Assembly: GCA_030447595.1 (NCBI GenBank)
Contig: JAUJON010000038.1
Coordinates: 1-36,575, forward strand
Origin: Thermosynechococcaceae cyanobacterium YX3bin19
GTDB lineage: Bacteria; Cyanobacteriota; Cyanobacteriia; Thermosynechococcales; Thermosynechococcaceae
Direction: 5' to 3'
Length of the DNA: 36,575 bases
Made by a program: the position numbers and the translations under genes. The notes under the pieces were generated by a model. The model was given only the letters and a program-made list of their open reading frames with translations, did not search any database and was not told the DNA's origin. How positions within the stretch are numbered: position 1 is the stretch's first letter; every line of letters begins with the position of its first letter. Below, piece after piece: positions 26,695 through 36,209 of the stretch.

Positions 26695-26733
26695 TGTTTG
26701 GATATATTCTCTGTCGCCTGAAGTGACTCTCTA

Positions 26734-27099
26734 ATGAATACTCCAGATCAAAAAACTCAGCAAGCAAGCGATAAGAGCCTAGAGGCAATGCGGCATTTTT
26801 CCGAGACTTATGCCAAACGAACCGGTACTTACTTTTGCTCTGATCTCGGTACAACTGCTGTTGTAATTGAGGGACTTGCTAAACATAAAGACGACTATGG
26901 CTCTCCCTTATGCCCCTGTCGCCACTATGAAGACAAAGTAGCAGAGGTCGAGGCTGCCTATTGGAACTGCCCATGCGTCCCCATGCGAGAGCGTAAGGAA
27001 TGTCACTGCATGTTGTTTCTAACTCCCGACAACCCCTTTGTTGGCACTCAGCAGGAGATTAGCTTTGCAGAAATTAGAGCAGAGACAGACAAGTACTAA
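26734..27099 (+). CDS. ftrC: Ferredoxin-thioredoxin reductase, catalytic (beta) chain
   Basis: Passes electrons from photosynthetic ferredoxin through a 4Fe-4S cluster and a redox disulfide to thioredoxin, thereby regulating light-dependent enzymes. An intact 121-residue protein from ATG 26734. The diagnostic pattern CPC-X16-CPC-X8-CHC is exact: Cys60-Pro-Cys62, Cys79-Pro-Cys81, Cys90-His-Cys92. These supply the four cluster ligands and the active disulfide. The helix around MRHFSETYAKRTGTYFC is also typical. The gene comes first after the SufR-controlled promoter region and 163 bp before sufB on the same strand, so it may be co-regulated with cluster assembly. The variable (alpha) chain is not in the window. 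Confidence 0.95.
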   Translation: MNTPDQKTQQASDKSLEAMRHFSETYAKRTGTYFCSDLGTTAVVIEGLAKHKDDYGSPLCPCRHYEDKVAEVEAAYWNCPCVPMRERKECHCMLFLTPDNPFVGTQQEISFAEIRAETDKY

Positions 27100-27262
27100 G
27101 GCAACTGTAGTCGCCTCTGCTTGGGATAGCACTGTCTTCGCTAGTAATGCGCCAACAGCCATCACGCCTATCTGGCTGAAATGGGTTCTACGCCCTTTAA
27201 AAGGGTATTGAATACAGCCTGCCCTTTCTACCTTGATGACCTAAGAGAAGAGAACACTCCAG

Positions 27263-28696
27263 ATGACTACAACGGTTAAAACATTTGTTAATCAGCCCTA
27301 CAAATACGGATTTGTGACTGACATCGAGTCAGATACCATTCCTCGTGGGCTCAGCGAAGATGTAGTCCGGCTGATCTCCGCGAAGAAAAACGAGCCAGAC
27401 TTCATGCTGAATTCCGCCTCAAAGCTTACCGTCAGTGGTTAAAAATGACGGAGCCCACCTGGCCGAATGTCACCTATCCGCCCATCAACTACCAAGACAT
27501 TATTTACTACTCGGCGCCAAAGAAGAAAGACAAACTGGGCAGCTTGGACGAAGTTGACCCAGCGCTTCTGGAAACGTTTGATAAGCTCGGCATCCCCTGT
27601 CTGAGAGCAAAAGCGGCTGTCAAACGTTGCCGTGGATGCCATTTTTGACAGCGTCTCCGTGGCAACTACCTTCAAAGAAAAACTTGCCGAGTCAGGGGTA
27701 ATTTTTGCTCCATTTCCGAGGCACTTCAGGAACACCTGAGCTCCTGCAGAGTACCTTGGGAGCGGTGGTGCCTGTGGGTGATAACTACTACGCCGCTCTC
27801 AATTCTGCGGTGTTTAGTGACGGCTCTTTTGTCTACATTCCCAAGGATACCCGCTGTCCGATGGAACTCTCCACCTACTTCCGCATCAATACTGGGGATA
27901 CAGGGCAGTTTGAACGGACTTTGATTGTGGCGGAATCAGGCAGCTCTGTCAGTTATTTGGAAGGCTGCACCGCACCTATGTTTGATACCAACCAGCTGCA
28001 CGCTGCTGTTGTTGAGTTGGTGCCCTCGACAATGCGGAGATTAAGTACTCCACAGTGCAAAACTGGTTTGCTGGAGATGAAAACGGCAAGGGCGGCATTT
28101 ACAACTTTGTCACCAAGCGGGGCCTCTGTGCTGGGGTGAACTCCAAAATTTCTTGGACCCAGGTAGAAACGGGTTCCGCTATCACCTGGAAATACCCTGG
28201 CTGCATCCTGGTGGGGGATAACTCCGTGGGCGAATTTTACTCTGTAGCCCTGACAAACAACAAGCAGCAGGCTGATACTGGCACCAAGATGGTCCATATT
28301 GGTAAAAATACTCGCAGTACGATTATTTCTAAGGGGATTTCCGCTGGACGTTCCAACAATAGCTACCGAGGCCAGGTCAAAATTGGTCCTAAGGCAGACG
28401 GAGCCCGCAACTACTCTCAGTGCGACTCAATGCTCATTGGCAGCGATGCTGGGGCCAATACTTTCCCCTACCTACAGGTGCAAAACAACACGGCCAAGGT
28501 TGAGCACGAAGCCTCTACCTCTAAGATCGGCGAGGACCAACTATTTTACTTTACCCAGCGGGGCGTCTCCAGCGAAGATGCTATTTCCATGATGATTAGC
28601 GGGTTTTGCAAAGATGTATTTAACCAGTTGCCCATGGAATTCGCGGTAGAAGCCGATCGCCTGCTGAGTTTGAAGCTGGAAGGAAGTGTTGGATGA
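27263..28696 (+). pseudogene. sufB: Fe-S cluster assembly scaffold subunit SufB, frame-broken
   Basis: SufB is the core subunit of the SufBC2D scaffold on which clusters are built. ATG 27263 gives [20 protein letters not shown] and [12 protein letters not shown]. Breaks near 27410, 27605, 27700 and 28025 split the gene. The pieces [60 protein letters not shown] and the long last frame (28055-28696) all belong to the SufB beta-helix. The late part has [20 protein letters not shown], containing the conserved Glu and the functional His region, and [20 protein letters not shown]. Total about 478 residues, the normal cyanobacterial length. Its TGA overlaps the sufC ATG (ATGA), so the two should be translationally coupled. 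Confidence 0.93.
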
Positions 28697-29485
28697 TCAA
28701 TGAAAACAGTGAAGTGATTCTCTCGGTCCAAAACCTGACGGCGAGGATTGATAACACCCCTATTCTCAAAGGGGTAAACCTAGAGATTAAAGCCGGCGAA
28801 ATCCACGCCATCATGGGACCGAACGGTTCTGGTAAAAGTACTTTTTCTAAAGTGCTAGCGGGCCATCCTGATTACACCGTTACTGAAGGAGAAATTGTCT
28901 TTCAAGGACAAAATCTTTTGGAACTAGAGCCAGAGGAGCGGGCCAGAGCCGGGGTCTTTCTAGCTTTTCAATACCCGCTGGAGATCACTGGCGTCAGTAA
29001 CCTGGACTTTCTGCGTGTGGCCTACAACTCTTCGGCAAAACATCACGGCTTGGAAGAGCTGGATGCCTTTGATTTCGATGAGCTAGTCCAGAAAAAGCTG
29101 GGGTTGGTTAAAATGGATGCCCGCTTTTTGGACCGCAGTGTCAATGAGGGCTTTTCTGGTGGTGAGAAGAAACGGAACGAGATCCTGCAAATGGCTCTAC
29201 TAGAGCCAAAGCTGGCAATTCTAGATGAAACTGACTCTGGGTTGGATATTGACGCGCTAAAGATCGTCGCTAACGGAGGTGAACGAACTGGCGCAGCCGG
29301 ACAATGCAACGTTACTCATCACCCACTACCAACGATTGCTGAACTATGTGGTGCCAGACTTTGTTCATGTGATGGAAGGCGGGCGTATTCTCACCACTGG
29401 CTCTAAAGACTTGGCCCTGGAACTGGAGTCTCGCGGCTATGAATGGGTCCGCGATGAAGAGGCTGCTGGAGTAGGAGCATTATGA
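28693..29485 (+). pseudogene. sufC: SufC ATPase of the SufBCD complex, one frame break
   Basis: A soluble ABC-type ATPase that drives the SufBCD scaffold. From ATG 28693: Walker [11 protein letters not shown] ending at residue 50, signature FSGGEKKR starting at 154, and Walker B LAILDE at 174-179 with the SufC-typical [13 protein letters not shown]-loop. A break near 29272 shifts the end into [20 protein letters not shown] (H-loop His), then VHVMEGGRI and a stop at 29483-29485. About 263 residues, the normal length. The upstream frame covers 28693-29406 but its last 40 codons are spurious. It overlaps sufB by four bases upstream and sufD by four bases at its own stop (ATGA at 29482-29485). 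Confidence 0.93.
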
Positions 29486-30841
29486 GCATTGGCGTTCTCT
29501 TATTTTTAATTCCGTCGAAGGGGTTAAGCCTGTGCTGCACCAGCCAGACCTCTATCTTTCCCAGCTCTTAAACCAGCGGCAGGCTCTGAACTTGCAGGTT
29601 GGCGCTTGGCTGGCGGAACTGCGCGACCATGCGGCAGATCAGGTGCAGCAGTTGGCGATTCCCACCAAGCGGGATGAAGAATGGCGATTCACGGATTTGT
29701 CCTCCCTACAGCAAGTGGCGTTCCAAGCCCCCAGCGAGCGGGTTGTGGTAGCAGGGTTATCCCTATCACGCCTCTTGCCCGAAGCCGTTCACAGCCGTTT
29801 GGTGTTTGTCAATGGTGAATATGCGCCGGAGCTTTCCTCTCTCAGAAACTTACCAGCAGGTGTGTTTGCCGGTTCTCTAGCCCAGCTACCTAGTGATTAC
29901 CAGGGTTCGATCCCGGCCTATCTTGGACAGCATTCAAGTTCAGGGGAGGTGTTTACAGCCCTAAATACAGCCAGTTTTATGGACGTGGCCGTCATCTGGG
30001 TACCCCAGAATAAAGCTGTTGAACAACCCATTCATCTCCTGTTTATTTCCAGGCAATGGGGCAATTGTGACTCATCCCCGCTGTTTGGTAGTCGCTGAGA
30101 GAAGCAGTGCTCTGACTCTGGTTGAGGAGTATACCCAAGCAGATAGCAGTGCTGAGGAGATTGCTCACCCTTACTGGGCCAACAGTGTTACCGAAATCTG
30201 GCTCCAGGAGAATGCTCAAGTTAACCATAGCCGCATCCAGCGAGAGCACCGAGAGGCGTTTCATGTCGGTAAGACCGCGATCGCCCAGGCCCGTGATAGT
30301 CGTTACACCTGCAATGCCATCAGCCTAGGAGCAAAGCTTTCCCGGCACAATCTGGAAGTGACCCAACTTGGCGAGCAGACAGAAACAGTTCTCAATGGCC
30401 TCACCTTAGTTTCGGGAACCCAAGTGGCAGATACTCACAGCGCGATCGTCTATACCCAGCCTCACGGCACTAGTGATCAACTTCACACAGTGCATCGTCG
30501 ACGACCGCGCTCATGCTGTATTTAACGGTAAGGTCTTTGTTCCTAAAGCAGCCCAACTAACCGATGCTAAGCAGTTAAACCGCAACTTATTGCTGTCTCC
30601 GAAAGCTCGTGTTGACACTAAGCCCCAACTAGAAATCGTCGCGGACAATGTGAAATGCGCCCACGGTGCCACCGTAGGTCAACTGGACCCCGAGGAAGTC
30701 TTTTACCTGCAAAGCCGGGGCTTGGACCGTAGTACTGCCTTTAGCCTGCTCATTCAGGCTTTTGCAATCGACGTGATTGAGCGAATTCCTGTCCCTTCTC
30801 TGCGAGACGCTCTGGGCGCATCGGTCTTGGCCAACCGTTAA
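29482..30841 (+). pseudogene. sufD: SufD subunit of the SufBCD scaffold, frame-broken
   Basis: SufD is the SufB paralogue that forms a heterodimer with it and helps iron entry. The likely start is ATG 29482, overlapping the sufC stop; the matching frame then needs a one-base shift near 29495 (LIFNSVEGVKPVLHQPDLYL). A GTG at 29532 is the first start in the long frame. Next come RDEEWRFTDLSSLQQV and LVFVNGEYAPELSSL. A break near 30052 leads to the beta-helix half, PRCLVVAERSSALTLVEEYT and TEIWLQENAQVNHSRIQ. Another near 30470 leads to the conserved end DNVKCAHGATVGQLDPEEVF (Cys-His of the SufB-SufD interface) and YLQSRGLDRSTAFSLLIQAF. About 453 residues. The stop is TAA 30839-30841, 50 bp before sufS. 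Confidence 0.9.
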
Positions 30842-30891
30842 ACCCCCTTAAGCCACTCTTTCAGATCACTTCTTATCCCGTGTCACTACCC

Positions 30892-32151
30892 ATGACTGTT
30901 ACTCAGGAAAAAACCCTTGCTGCTCAGTCCCGCCCTGACTTTCCCATCTTGCACCAGCAGGTAAACGGTAAACCGCTCGTTTACCTCGATAATGCCGCGA
31001 CATCGCAGAAGCCACTGGTAGTTCTCAATACCCTGCGAGACTACTATGAGCAGGACAATGCCAATGTCCACCGCGGAGTGCATACCCTAAGTTCCCGCGC
31101 CACTGATGCCTACGAAGCGGCACGGGACAAGGTCGCCCAGTTTGTCAATGCTGCCTCCCGGCAAGAAATTGTCTTCACCCGTAACGCCACTGAAGCCATC
31201 AACCTGGTTGCCTATGCTTGGGGAAGTACCCTACAGCCGGGAGATGAGATTATTCTTTCGGTGATGGAACATCACAGCAATTTAATTCCCTGGCAGCTCG
31301 TGGCGCAAAAAACCGGGGCAGTTCTCAAGTTTGTCGAACCGAATGAGCACGAAGAATTTAATCTAGAGCAGTTCAAGTCCTTAATCTCTAACAAGACTCG
31401 GCTGGTTTCAATTCTGCATGTTTCTAATACTTTGGGATACATTAATCGGGTTGAAGAGATTACGGCGATCGCCCACCATTACGGTGCTCGGGTCCTTGTT
31501 GACGCCTGCCAAAGCGCCCCCCACATGCCACTGGACGTGCAAGCCATCGACTGCGACTGGTTGGTCGCTTCCGGTCATAAAATGTGTGGACCAACCGGGG
31601 CGGGCTTCCTCTACGGCAAGCTCAACCTGCTACGTTCCATGCCCCCTTTCCTAGGTGGTGGAGAAATGATTGCTGATGTCTATCTCGACCATGCCACCTA
31701 TGCCGATTTACCCTACAAGTTTGAGGCCGGCACCCCGGCTATTGGCGAGGTGATTGCTCTGGGCGCTGCGGTAGACTACCTCTCTAGCCTGGGTATGGAC
31801 AAGATTCATGCCTACGAAGAGGAACTAACGGCATACTTATTTCAAGAACTCCAGCCAATTCCTGAACTGCGGATTTATGGTCCTCGACCGACAAAGGAAG
31901 GTAAAGGCAGAGCGGCACTGGCTGCCTTCACTGCTGGAGACGTGCATCCCCACGATCTATCTACGATTTTAGACGAAGCGGGGGTAGCAATCCGAGCGGG
32001 TCATCACTGTACTCAACCACTGCACCGCTACCTCAAAGTTCAATCCACGGCGCGAGCAAGCCTCTACTTCTACAACACCCGGGAAGAGATTGATGTTTTA
32101 GTGACTGCTCTTAAGGAAGCGGTAGAGTTCTTTGGAAGTATTTTCCGCTAG
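30892..32151 (+). CDS. sufS: SufS, group II cysteine desulfurase
   Basis: A PLP enzyme that removes sulfur from L-cysteine as a persulfide and feeds it to the SufBCD scaffold. An intact 419-residue protein from ATG 30892 (a GTG at 30880 is in frame but adds only four residues). The fold-type I landmarks are [16 protein letters not shown] near the front, [10 protein letters not shown] (His stacking on PLP), [15 protein letters not shown], and [20 protein letters not shown] with the Schiff-base Lys230. The persulfide Cys373 sits in [15 protein letters not shown]. Placement of this Cys in a short, structured loop marks group II (SufS) and not IscS. It is the last gene of the suf run; no SufE or SufU partner is in view. 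It carries no frame break, in contrast to sufB, C and D. Confidence 0.96.
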   Translation: MTVTQEKTLAAQSRPDFPILHQQVNGKPLVYLDNAATSQKPLVVLNTLRDYYEQDNANVHRGVHTLSSRATDAYEAARDKVAQFVNAASRQEIVFTRNATEAINLVAYAWGSTLQPGDEIILSVMEHHSNLIPWQLVAQKTGAVLKFVEPNEHEEFNLEQFKSLISNKTRLVSILHVSNTLGYINRVEEITAIAHHYGARVLVDACQSAPHMPLDVQAIDCDWLVASGHKMCGPTGAGFLYGKLNLLRSMPPFLGGGEMIADVYLDHATYADLPYKFEAGTPAIGEVIALGAAVDYLSSLGMDKIHAYEEELTAYLFQELQPIPELRIYGPRPTKEGKGRAALAAFTAGDVHPHDLSTILDEAGVAIRAGHHCTQPLHRYLKVQSTARASLYFYNTREEIDVLVTALKEAVEFFGSIFR

Positions 32152-32289
32152 GGGCTTGCCTGACTTGCTATTAGCCAACACTCCCTTTAGCTATGAGCCG
32201 GAAGACTGATTCCTGCTGTTTTCCAAAAATGCCAAAATTGCTAGAGGCTGACTGGCTTTTAGGTACTAGGGCTCCGTGAAGGATGAGGG

Positions 32290-32763
32290 ATGATTAAATC
32301 ATGGATGGTGATTGGGGCTATAACCTTGCTAGTCTTGGCAGGTAGTAGCCTGGTTGGGCGCCGGGATGCTGAGTGGTTTAAGCGCCTTCGCCGTCCCAGA
32401 TGGCTGACCTTTGAGGCCGCTATTCCTGTAATCTGGACAGTGATTTTTATTTGCGGTGCCTGGTCAGCTGTGATTATCTGGGAAAAAGACCCCGGCACCC
32501 CACGAACCTGGTTATTGATGGGGCTGTACCTGCTGTTAGAAGTTATTACAGTTTCATACAACCCCGTGATGCTGAGACGTCGCAGCTTGACGGCAGGTAC
32601 AGTGATTGGTGGCACAGGTGCAGCTTTAGGAATTCTACTGACCTTGATTGTCTGGCCAATTTCTGGCTGGGCAGCACTGTTGTTACTACCTTATGATCTC
32701 TGGAGCCCTATTGGCACCTTTACGACTTGGCAGATGATGCAACTGAATCCTCAAGCCGTCTAG
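32290..32763 (+). CDS. TspO/MBR-family membrane protein
   Basis: An intact 157-residue protein with five predicted helices, at about 5-22, 44-64, 72-92, 104-121 and 126-146. Family features are RRPRW at 34-38, PVIWTVIF at 46-53, and the last helix LLLPYDLWSPIGTFTTW (131-147) with its Pro and Trp landmarks and a closing MQLNPQ. TspO proteins bind porphyrins or cholesterol-like ligands; in cyanobacteria they are linked to tetrapyrrole and stress physiology. It is somewhat divergent: the W-rich first loop of typical TspO is reduced and an acidic/basic RRDAEWF replaces it. An AGGATGAGGG stretch just before the ATG includes the RBS. It runs in the same direction as the GFA gene 12 bp downstream, so an operon pair is likely. 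Confidence 0.8.
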   Translation: MIKSWMVIGAITLLVLAGSSLVGRRDAEWFKRLRRPRWLTFEAAIPVIWTVIFICGAWSAVIIWEKDPGTPRTWLLMGLYLLLEVITVSYNPVMLRRRSLTAGTVIGGTGAALGILLTLIVWPISGWAALLLLPYDLWSPIGTFTTWQMMQLNPQAV

Positions 32764-32775
32764 GGTGTATAGGAC

Positions 32776-33171
32776 ATGGCAACGCGTAGAGACAAACGAA
32801 CGACTTATGAAGGTGGTTGCCACTGCGGTGCTGTACGCTTCCGGGTGACAACGGCTAGGCAGGAGGTATTTGACTGTAACTGCTCCATTTGTCGAAAAAA
32901 GGGATTTTTGCATCTCATTGTGCCCCCTGAAGAGTTTACTTTGCTCCGGGGTGCTGAGGTGCTGACAACCTACACCTTTAATACAGGGGTTGCCCAACAC
33001 ACCTTCTGCCAGATCTGCGGTATTCATCCCTTTTATCGGCCGCGCTCCCATCCCGGCTCGTTTGATATCAACGTGCGTTGTCTAGATGGAACTGTTCTCA
33101 ACCAGTTTCAGATTGTGCCTTTTGATGGTAGTAACTGGGAGCAAAATGTTCACTCAATTCGCACTAATTAG
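32776..33171 (+). CDS. GFA-fold (CENP-V/glutathione-dependent formaldehyde-activating-like) zinc protein
   Basis: An intact 131-residue protein from ATG 32776. The zinc-site cysteines are GGCHCGAVRF (Cys15, Cys17), FDCNCSICRKKG (Cys34, Cys36, Cys39) and TFCQICGIHPFYRPRSHPG (Cys78, Cys81). This is the normal C-x-C, C-x-C-x2-C, C-x2-C arrangement for two zinc ions. The family name comes from one enzyme that speeds the addition of glutathione to formaldehyde; most members have no proven reaction, so I do not assign one. It follows the TspO gene by 12 bp and is convergent with a small membrane-protein gene that ends 4 bp away. Confidence 0.9.
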   Translation: MATRRDKRTTYEGGCHCGAVRFRVTTARQEVFDCNCSICRKKGFLHLIVPPEEFTLLRGAEVLTTYTFNTGVAQHTFCQICGIHPFYRPRSHPGSFDINVRCLDGTVLNQFQIVPFDGSNWEQNVHSIRTN

Positions 33172-33175
33172 CAAA

Positions 33176-33370
33176 TTACTGATTCGCCTTGGCATCACGA
33201 ACAGCAGCCAGGAATAACCATGCGCCCAGGGGAAGGCTCAAAATCAGAATAATCGTTGTTGTCAAATTACCAAATTTGGGAACGCCGGAGCTTAGTTCAA
33301 AGATAGAGCCAACTGCAGCAATAAAAGCAACGCAGGAACTACCTAGAAATAAAGAACTTTTAGGGGTCAC
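33176..33370 (-). CDS. Small two-helix membrane protein (64 residues), conserved-looking
   Basis: An intact frame from ATG 33370 to the stop at 33176-33178. Two hydrophobic helices: SSLFLGSSCVAFIAAVGSIF (about 5-24) and LTTTIILILSLPLGAWLFLA (about 36-55), with a polar turn LSSGVPKFGN between and a short charged tail RDAKANQ. This is the layout of small membrane proteins found in cyanobacterial photosynthetic or envelope membranes, but I cannot match it to a named subunit. It is convergent to the GFA gene and lies 33 bp downstream of the def start-to-stop run, in the same direction as def, so it may be transcribed after it. Confidence 0.6.
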   Translation of the reverse strand: MTPKSSLFLGSSCVAFIAAVGSIFELSSGVPKFGNLTTTIILILSLPLGAWLFLAAVRDAKANQ

Positions 33371-33403
33371 GGGTGCAGCCTAGAAACAAAAATTGGGGAA
33401 TAT

Positions 33404-33961
33404 TCAGGAGACAAAGGGCCTGACATCCCGGTGGAAAAGCCCGTGCTTTGCCAGTTCTTGATTCAGAGCCAGAGAGTTATCCACTCGGTCGATAAAGAGA
33501 ACGCCGTCTAAGTGATCCACTTCATGCTGGATTACTCTCGCGCTACCAGACCAGCAGCCTGCATCACCTGTGACGGCCTTGGATCATCTTTGTAGGAGAT
33601 CGCGATCGCTGGTCGTTTAACATCAAATAAAAACGCCAGGAATGCTGAGACAGCCTTCTCTGGGCCATACAGATATCTGACTAAACTTCTTAATCACGGG
33701 GTTAATCAAAACTAAGAGGTTAGCAGGCTCATCTGGCTGCAGTCTACAACTATCAGTTGCTTTTGCATAGCAACTTGGGTGCTATGACCGATGCCATCGG
33801 CGCTATACATTGTTTGCGGCATGTGGCGAATTAACTGCCGGATCTCTTCATTGACCTGAGATACCCGCTTATTGGGTTGCCGTGCCCGATCGCCTAAATA
33901 GCGAATTTGCAGCGTGGGGTTTTTTCAGCTTTTGCTTAGGAACTAAAACCTCTGAGGTCAT
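33404..33961 (-). pseudogene. def: Peptide deformylase, frame-broken
   Basis: Removes the formyl group from the first Met of new proteins and uses an Fe2+ or Zn2+ ion. From ATG 33961 the protein begins MTSEVLVPKQKL; after a break near 33925 it reads RYLGDRALRQPNKRVSQVNE and IRQLIRHMPQTMYSADGIG. The motif GxGLAAxQ is damaged by a small deletion near 33780 (GIGHSTQV is read). Motif II EGCLSIPGV (metal Cys) and motif III VIQHEVDHLDGVLFIDRVDN (metal His-His and catalytic Glu) are intact in later frames. The stop is TGA 33404-33406. Total about 186 residues, the normal type 1 length. The gene is divergent from purA, with about 160 bp between them. Confidence 0.85.
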
Positions 33962-34087
33962 GGAAGGCTACTCTAAAACTAACAACCATTTCAAATAATT
34001 GTGTTTATTTTAACATCTTGCCCTGTCGGTATCGCTGCGGCGTCCTAGGTGAGATTGACAGTGATCTCATGCACGGTTAATAATGAT

Positions 34088-34101
34088 GGTTTGTGTAAAC
34101 C
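34088..34101. promoter_or_regulatory. Inverted repeat in the def-purA divergent region
   Basis: GGTTTGTGTAAACC pairs 5 bp on each side of a 4-base loop. It lies 32 bp before the first purA codons and 127 bp before the def start. It could be an operator, but no known factor fits. Confidence 0.3.
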
Positions 34102-34119
34102 GTAATATCTTAAGAGATT

Positions 34120-35453
34120 CTTGCTAACGTAGTTGTAATTGGAGCCCAGTGGGGCGATGAGGAAAAGGCAAAATCGCTGATCTGTTGAGTAAATCAGCGG
34201 ATGGTGGTTCGTTACCAGGAGGAGTCAACGCCGGACATACTGTCGTCGTCGATCATCAGACTCTCTAAACTCCACTTATACCCTCAGGAATTCTCTATCC
34301 TGACACCGAGTGCATTATTGGCTCCGGCACGGTGATTGATCCGCAAGTTTTGATTGTTAGATCAACCAGTAGAACTGAATATCTCGACTCAAAAATCTAC
34401 TGGTTTCAGAAAACTGCTCATATCACGATGCCCTACCACCGCCTGATCGACCAGGCAGCCGAGGAGCGGCGGGGAGATCACAAGATTGGCACTACAGGCC
34501 GCGGCATTGGTCCTACCTACGCGGATAAGTCTGAGCGGACTGGCATCCGGGTTCTGGACTTGATGGATGCAGAAGGCTTAAGTAAACAGCTACGTTGGGC
34601 TGTTGGCTATAAGAACTCTATTTTAGAAAAGCTCTACGATCTACCTCCTTTAGATCCAGAGGTCGTAATTGAGCAGTACCTGGCCTATGCTGAACGGCTG
34701 CGGCCTCACGTCGTTGATTGTTCCCTGAAGATTTACGACGCAGTCCAGCGACGGCGGAACATCTTATTTGAAGGCGCTCAAGGAACCCTGCTAGATCTGG
34801 ACCACGGCACCTATCCTTACGTCACATCTTCCAATCCAGTCGCCGGGGGAGCCTGCATTGGTGCCGGAGTTGGCCCGACGATGATTGACCGGGTGATTGG
34901 GGTTGCCAAGGCTTATACAACCCGTGTGGGGGAAGGCCCCTTTCCCACCGAGCTAGCGGATCACATTGGTGAGTCTCTGTGCGATCGCGGCGCAGAATTT
35001 GGCACCACCACTGGGCGCAGGCGGCGCTGCGGCTGGTTTGACGCGGTAATTGGCCGCTATGCCGTGCGAATCAACGGGTTAGATTGCCTAGCGGTTACCA
35101 AGCTGGATGTTTTGGACAAGTTGCCCGAAATTAAAGTCTGTGTAGCCTATGAGATCGATGGTAAGCACTACCACAATTTTCCTAGTAACGCCCGACAGTT
35201 TGCTCGCTGTCAGCCCATTTATCAAACCCTACCGGGTTGGCAACAGCCTACTGACCACTGCCGCTCCTTAGAAGACTTACCTCCCCAGGCTCTCAGCTAC
35301 CTCAAGTTCTTAGCAGAAATCATGGAGGTTCCGATTGCGATTGTTTCCCTCGGGGCCAGTCGCGATCAGACTATCATTGTAGAAGATCCGATTCATGGGC
35401 CAAAGCGGGCTTTGCTCCACGCTAACGGCACAGCTTTAGAGTCCAAAGTCTAG
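34120..35453 (+). pseudogene. purA: Adenylosuccinate synthetase, frame-broken near its 5' end
   Basis: Joins aspartate to IMP with GTP, the first step from IMP to AMP. The 5' reading [14 protein letters not shown] contains the P-loop front; one base is lost at about 34158, where GDEGKGK should stand. Further breaks between 34190 and 34400 are followed by one open frame from about 34400 to TAG 35451-35453. That frame has [83 protein letters not shown] and [10 protein letters not shown], all hallmarks of the family. The start codon is uncertain: the codons at 34120 read CTT-GCT, and a lost base could hide a TTG or ATG. About 445 residues. The rplY gene follows 40 bp downstream on the same strand. 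Confidence 0.92.
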
Positions 35454-35493
35454 GTCAGCAGATTTTTTGTTTGAAATTTTCAGTGTAAATGCT

Positions 35494-36135
35494 ATGGAAC
35501 TTACAGTTGAATGTCAGAAGCGAGTACCCGGAAGCAAGCCGAAAGCCCTGCGGCGCGAAGGGTTAATCCCGGCGGTTTTGTACGGTCATAAAGGTGCCGA
35601 ATCGGTTTCTCTAACTTTGAGCGAGAAAGCGGCTAAAACTCTGGTTAAAGATGCTGTTGTCAATAACACATTGATCCGGGTTAAAACTCCGGGCTGGGCT
35701 GGTAAGGCCCTCCTGCGAGATGTCCAAACTCATCCCTGGAGAGGTGATCTCTACCACCTAAGCTTTTTCTCAGTAGCCGCTCAAGATAGCTTGGAAGTTG
35801 ATGTGCCGCTGCACTTCGTCGGGGAGGCACCCGGTGTCAAAGAAGGGGGTGCTTTGGACTCTGTATTTACGGAACTGCAGATGGAGTGTCCCCCAGACGA
35901 TATTCCAGAATCAATTGAAGTAGATGTATCTCACTTAAACATTGGAGATGCCCTACATGTCCACGAGTTAGAGCTGCCCCCGGGGGCTACCCCGCTGCAG
36001 GAGCCAGAGCGCGTGATTGTATCGGTCCAGCCGCCGCAGCTGATTGTGGAACCTGAGGAAGTTGGTGACCTAGAAGCACTAGACAGTGAATCAGGAACTG
36101 AATCTGAGACAGAAGCAGTCCCTGAAGTAGGCTAA
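35494..36135 (+). CDS. rplY: Ribosomal protein L25, CTC-type general stress form
   Basis: Binds 5S rRNA in the large subunit. I chose ATG 35494 (MELTVECQKRVPGSKPKALR) over an in-frame TTG at 35467 because L25 proteins start this way. The protein is 213 residues: the N-terminal L25 domain at about 1-92 with the RREGLIPAVLYGHKG core, then the TL5/CTC C-terminal beta domain to about 183 (VDVPLHFVGEAPGVKEGG, IPESIEVDVSHLNIGD). The last 30 residues form an acidic Glu/Ser/Thr tail. The frame is intact, and a strong terminator follows 24 bp after the stop. It probably shares a transcript with purA. Confidence 0.93.
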   Translation: MELTVECQKRVPGSKPKALRREGLIPAVLYGHKGAESVSLTLSEKAAKTLVKDAVVNNTLIRVKTPGWAGKALLRDVQTHPWRGDLYHLSFFSVAAQDSLEVDVPLHFVGEAPGVKEGGALDSVFTELQMECPPDDIPESIEVDVSHLNIGDALHVHELELPPGATPLQEPERVIVSVQPPQLIVEPEEVGDLEALDSESGTESETEAVPEVG

Positions 36136-36159
36136 AGCTGGGTCAGAGAACCTGTAAGA

Positions 36160-36183
36160 CCAGGGCGCTGCCCTGGCTTTTTT
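36160..36183 (+). terminator. rplY: Rho-independent terminator after rplY
   Basis: A 7-bp GC-rich stem, CCAGGGC (36160-36166) with GCCCTGG (36170-36176), a 3-base loop and a following CTTTTTTT run (36177-36184). Confidence 0.92.
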
Positions 36184-36209
36184 ATTTTCAATCCACTTTC
36201 TAAGGCGTT

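Noticed and set aside
27193-27205. CCCTTTAAAAGGG inverted repeat between ftrC and sufB
   Set aside because: Six-base arms with one-base spacing cannot form a hairpin, and no regulator is known for it.
29915-29940. GGTTCGATCCC as a tRNA T-arm
   Set aside because: Lies inside sufD coding sequence, with no acceptor or anticodon arms around it; no tRNA or rRNA gene was found in the window.
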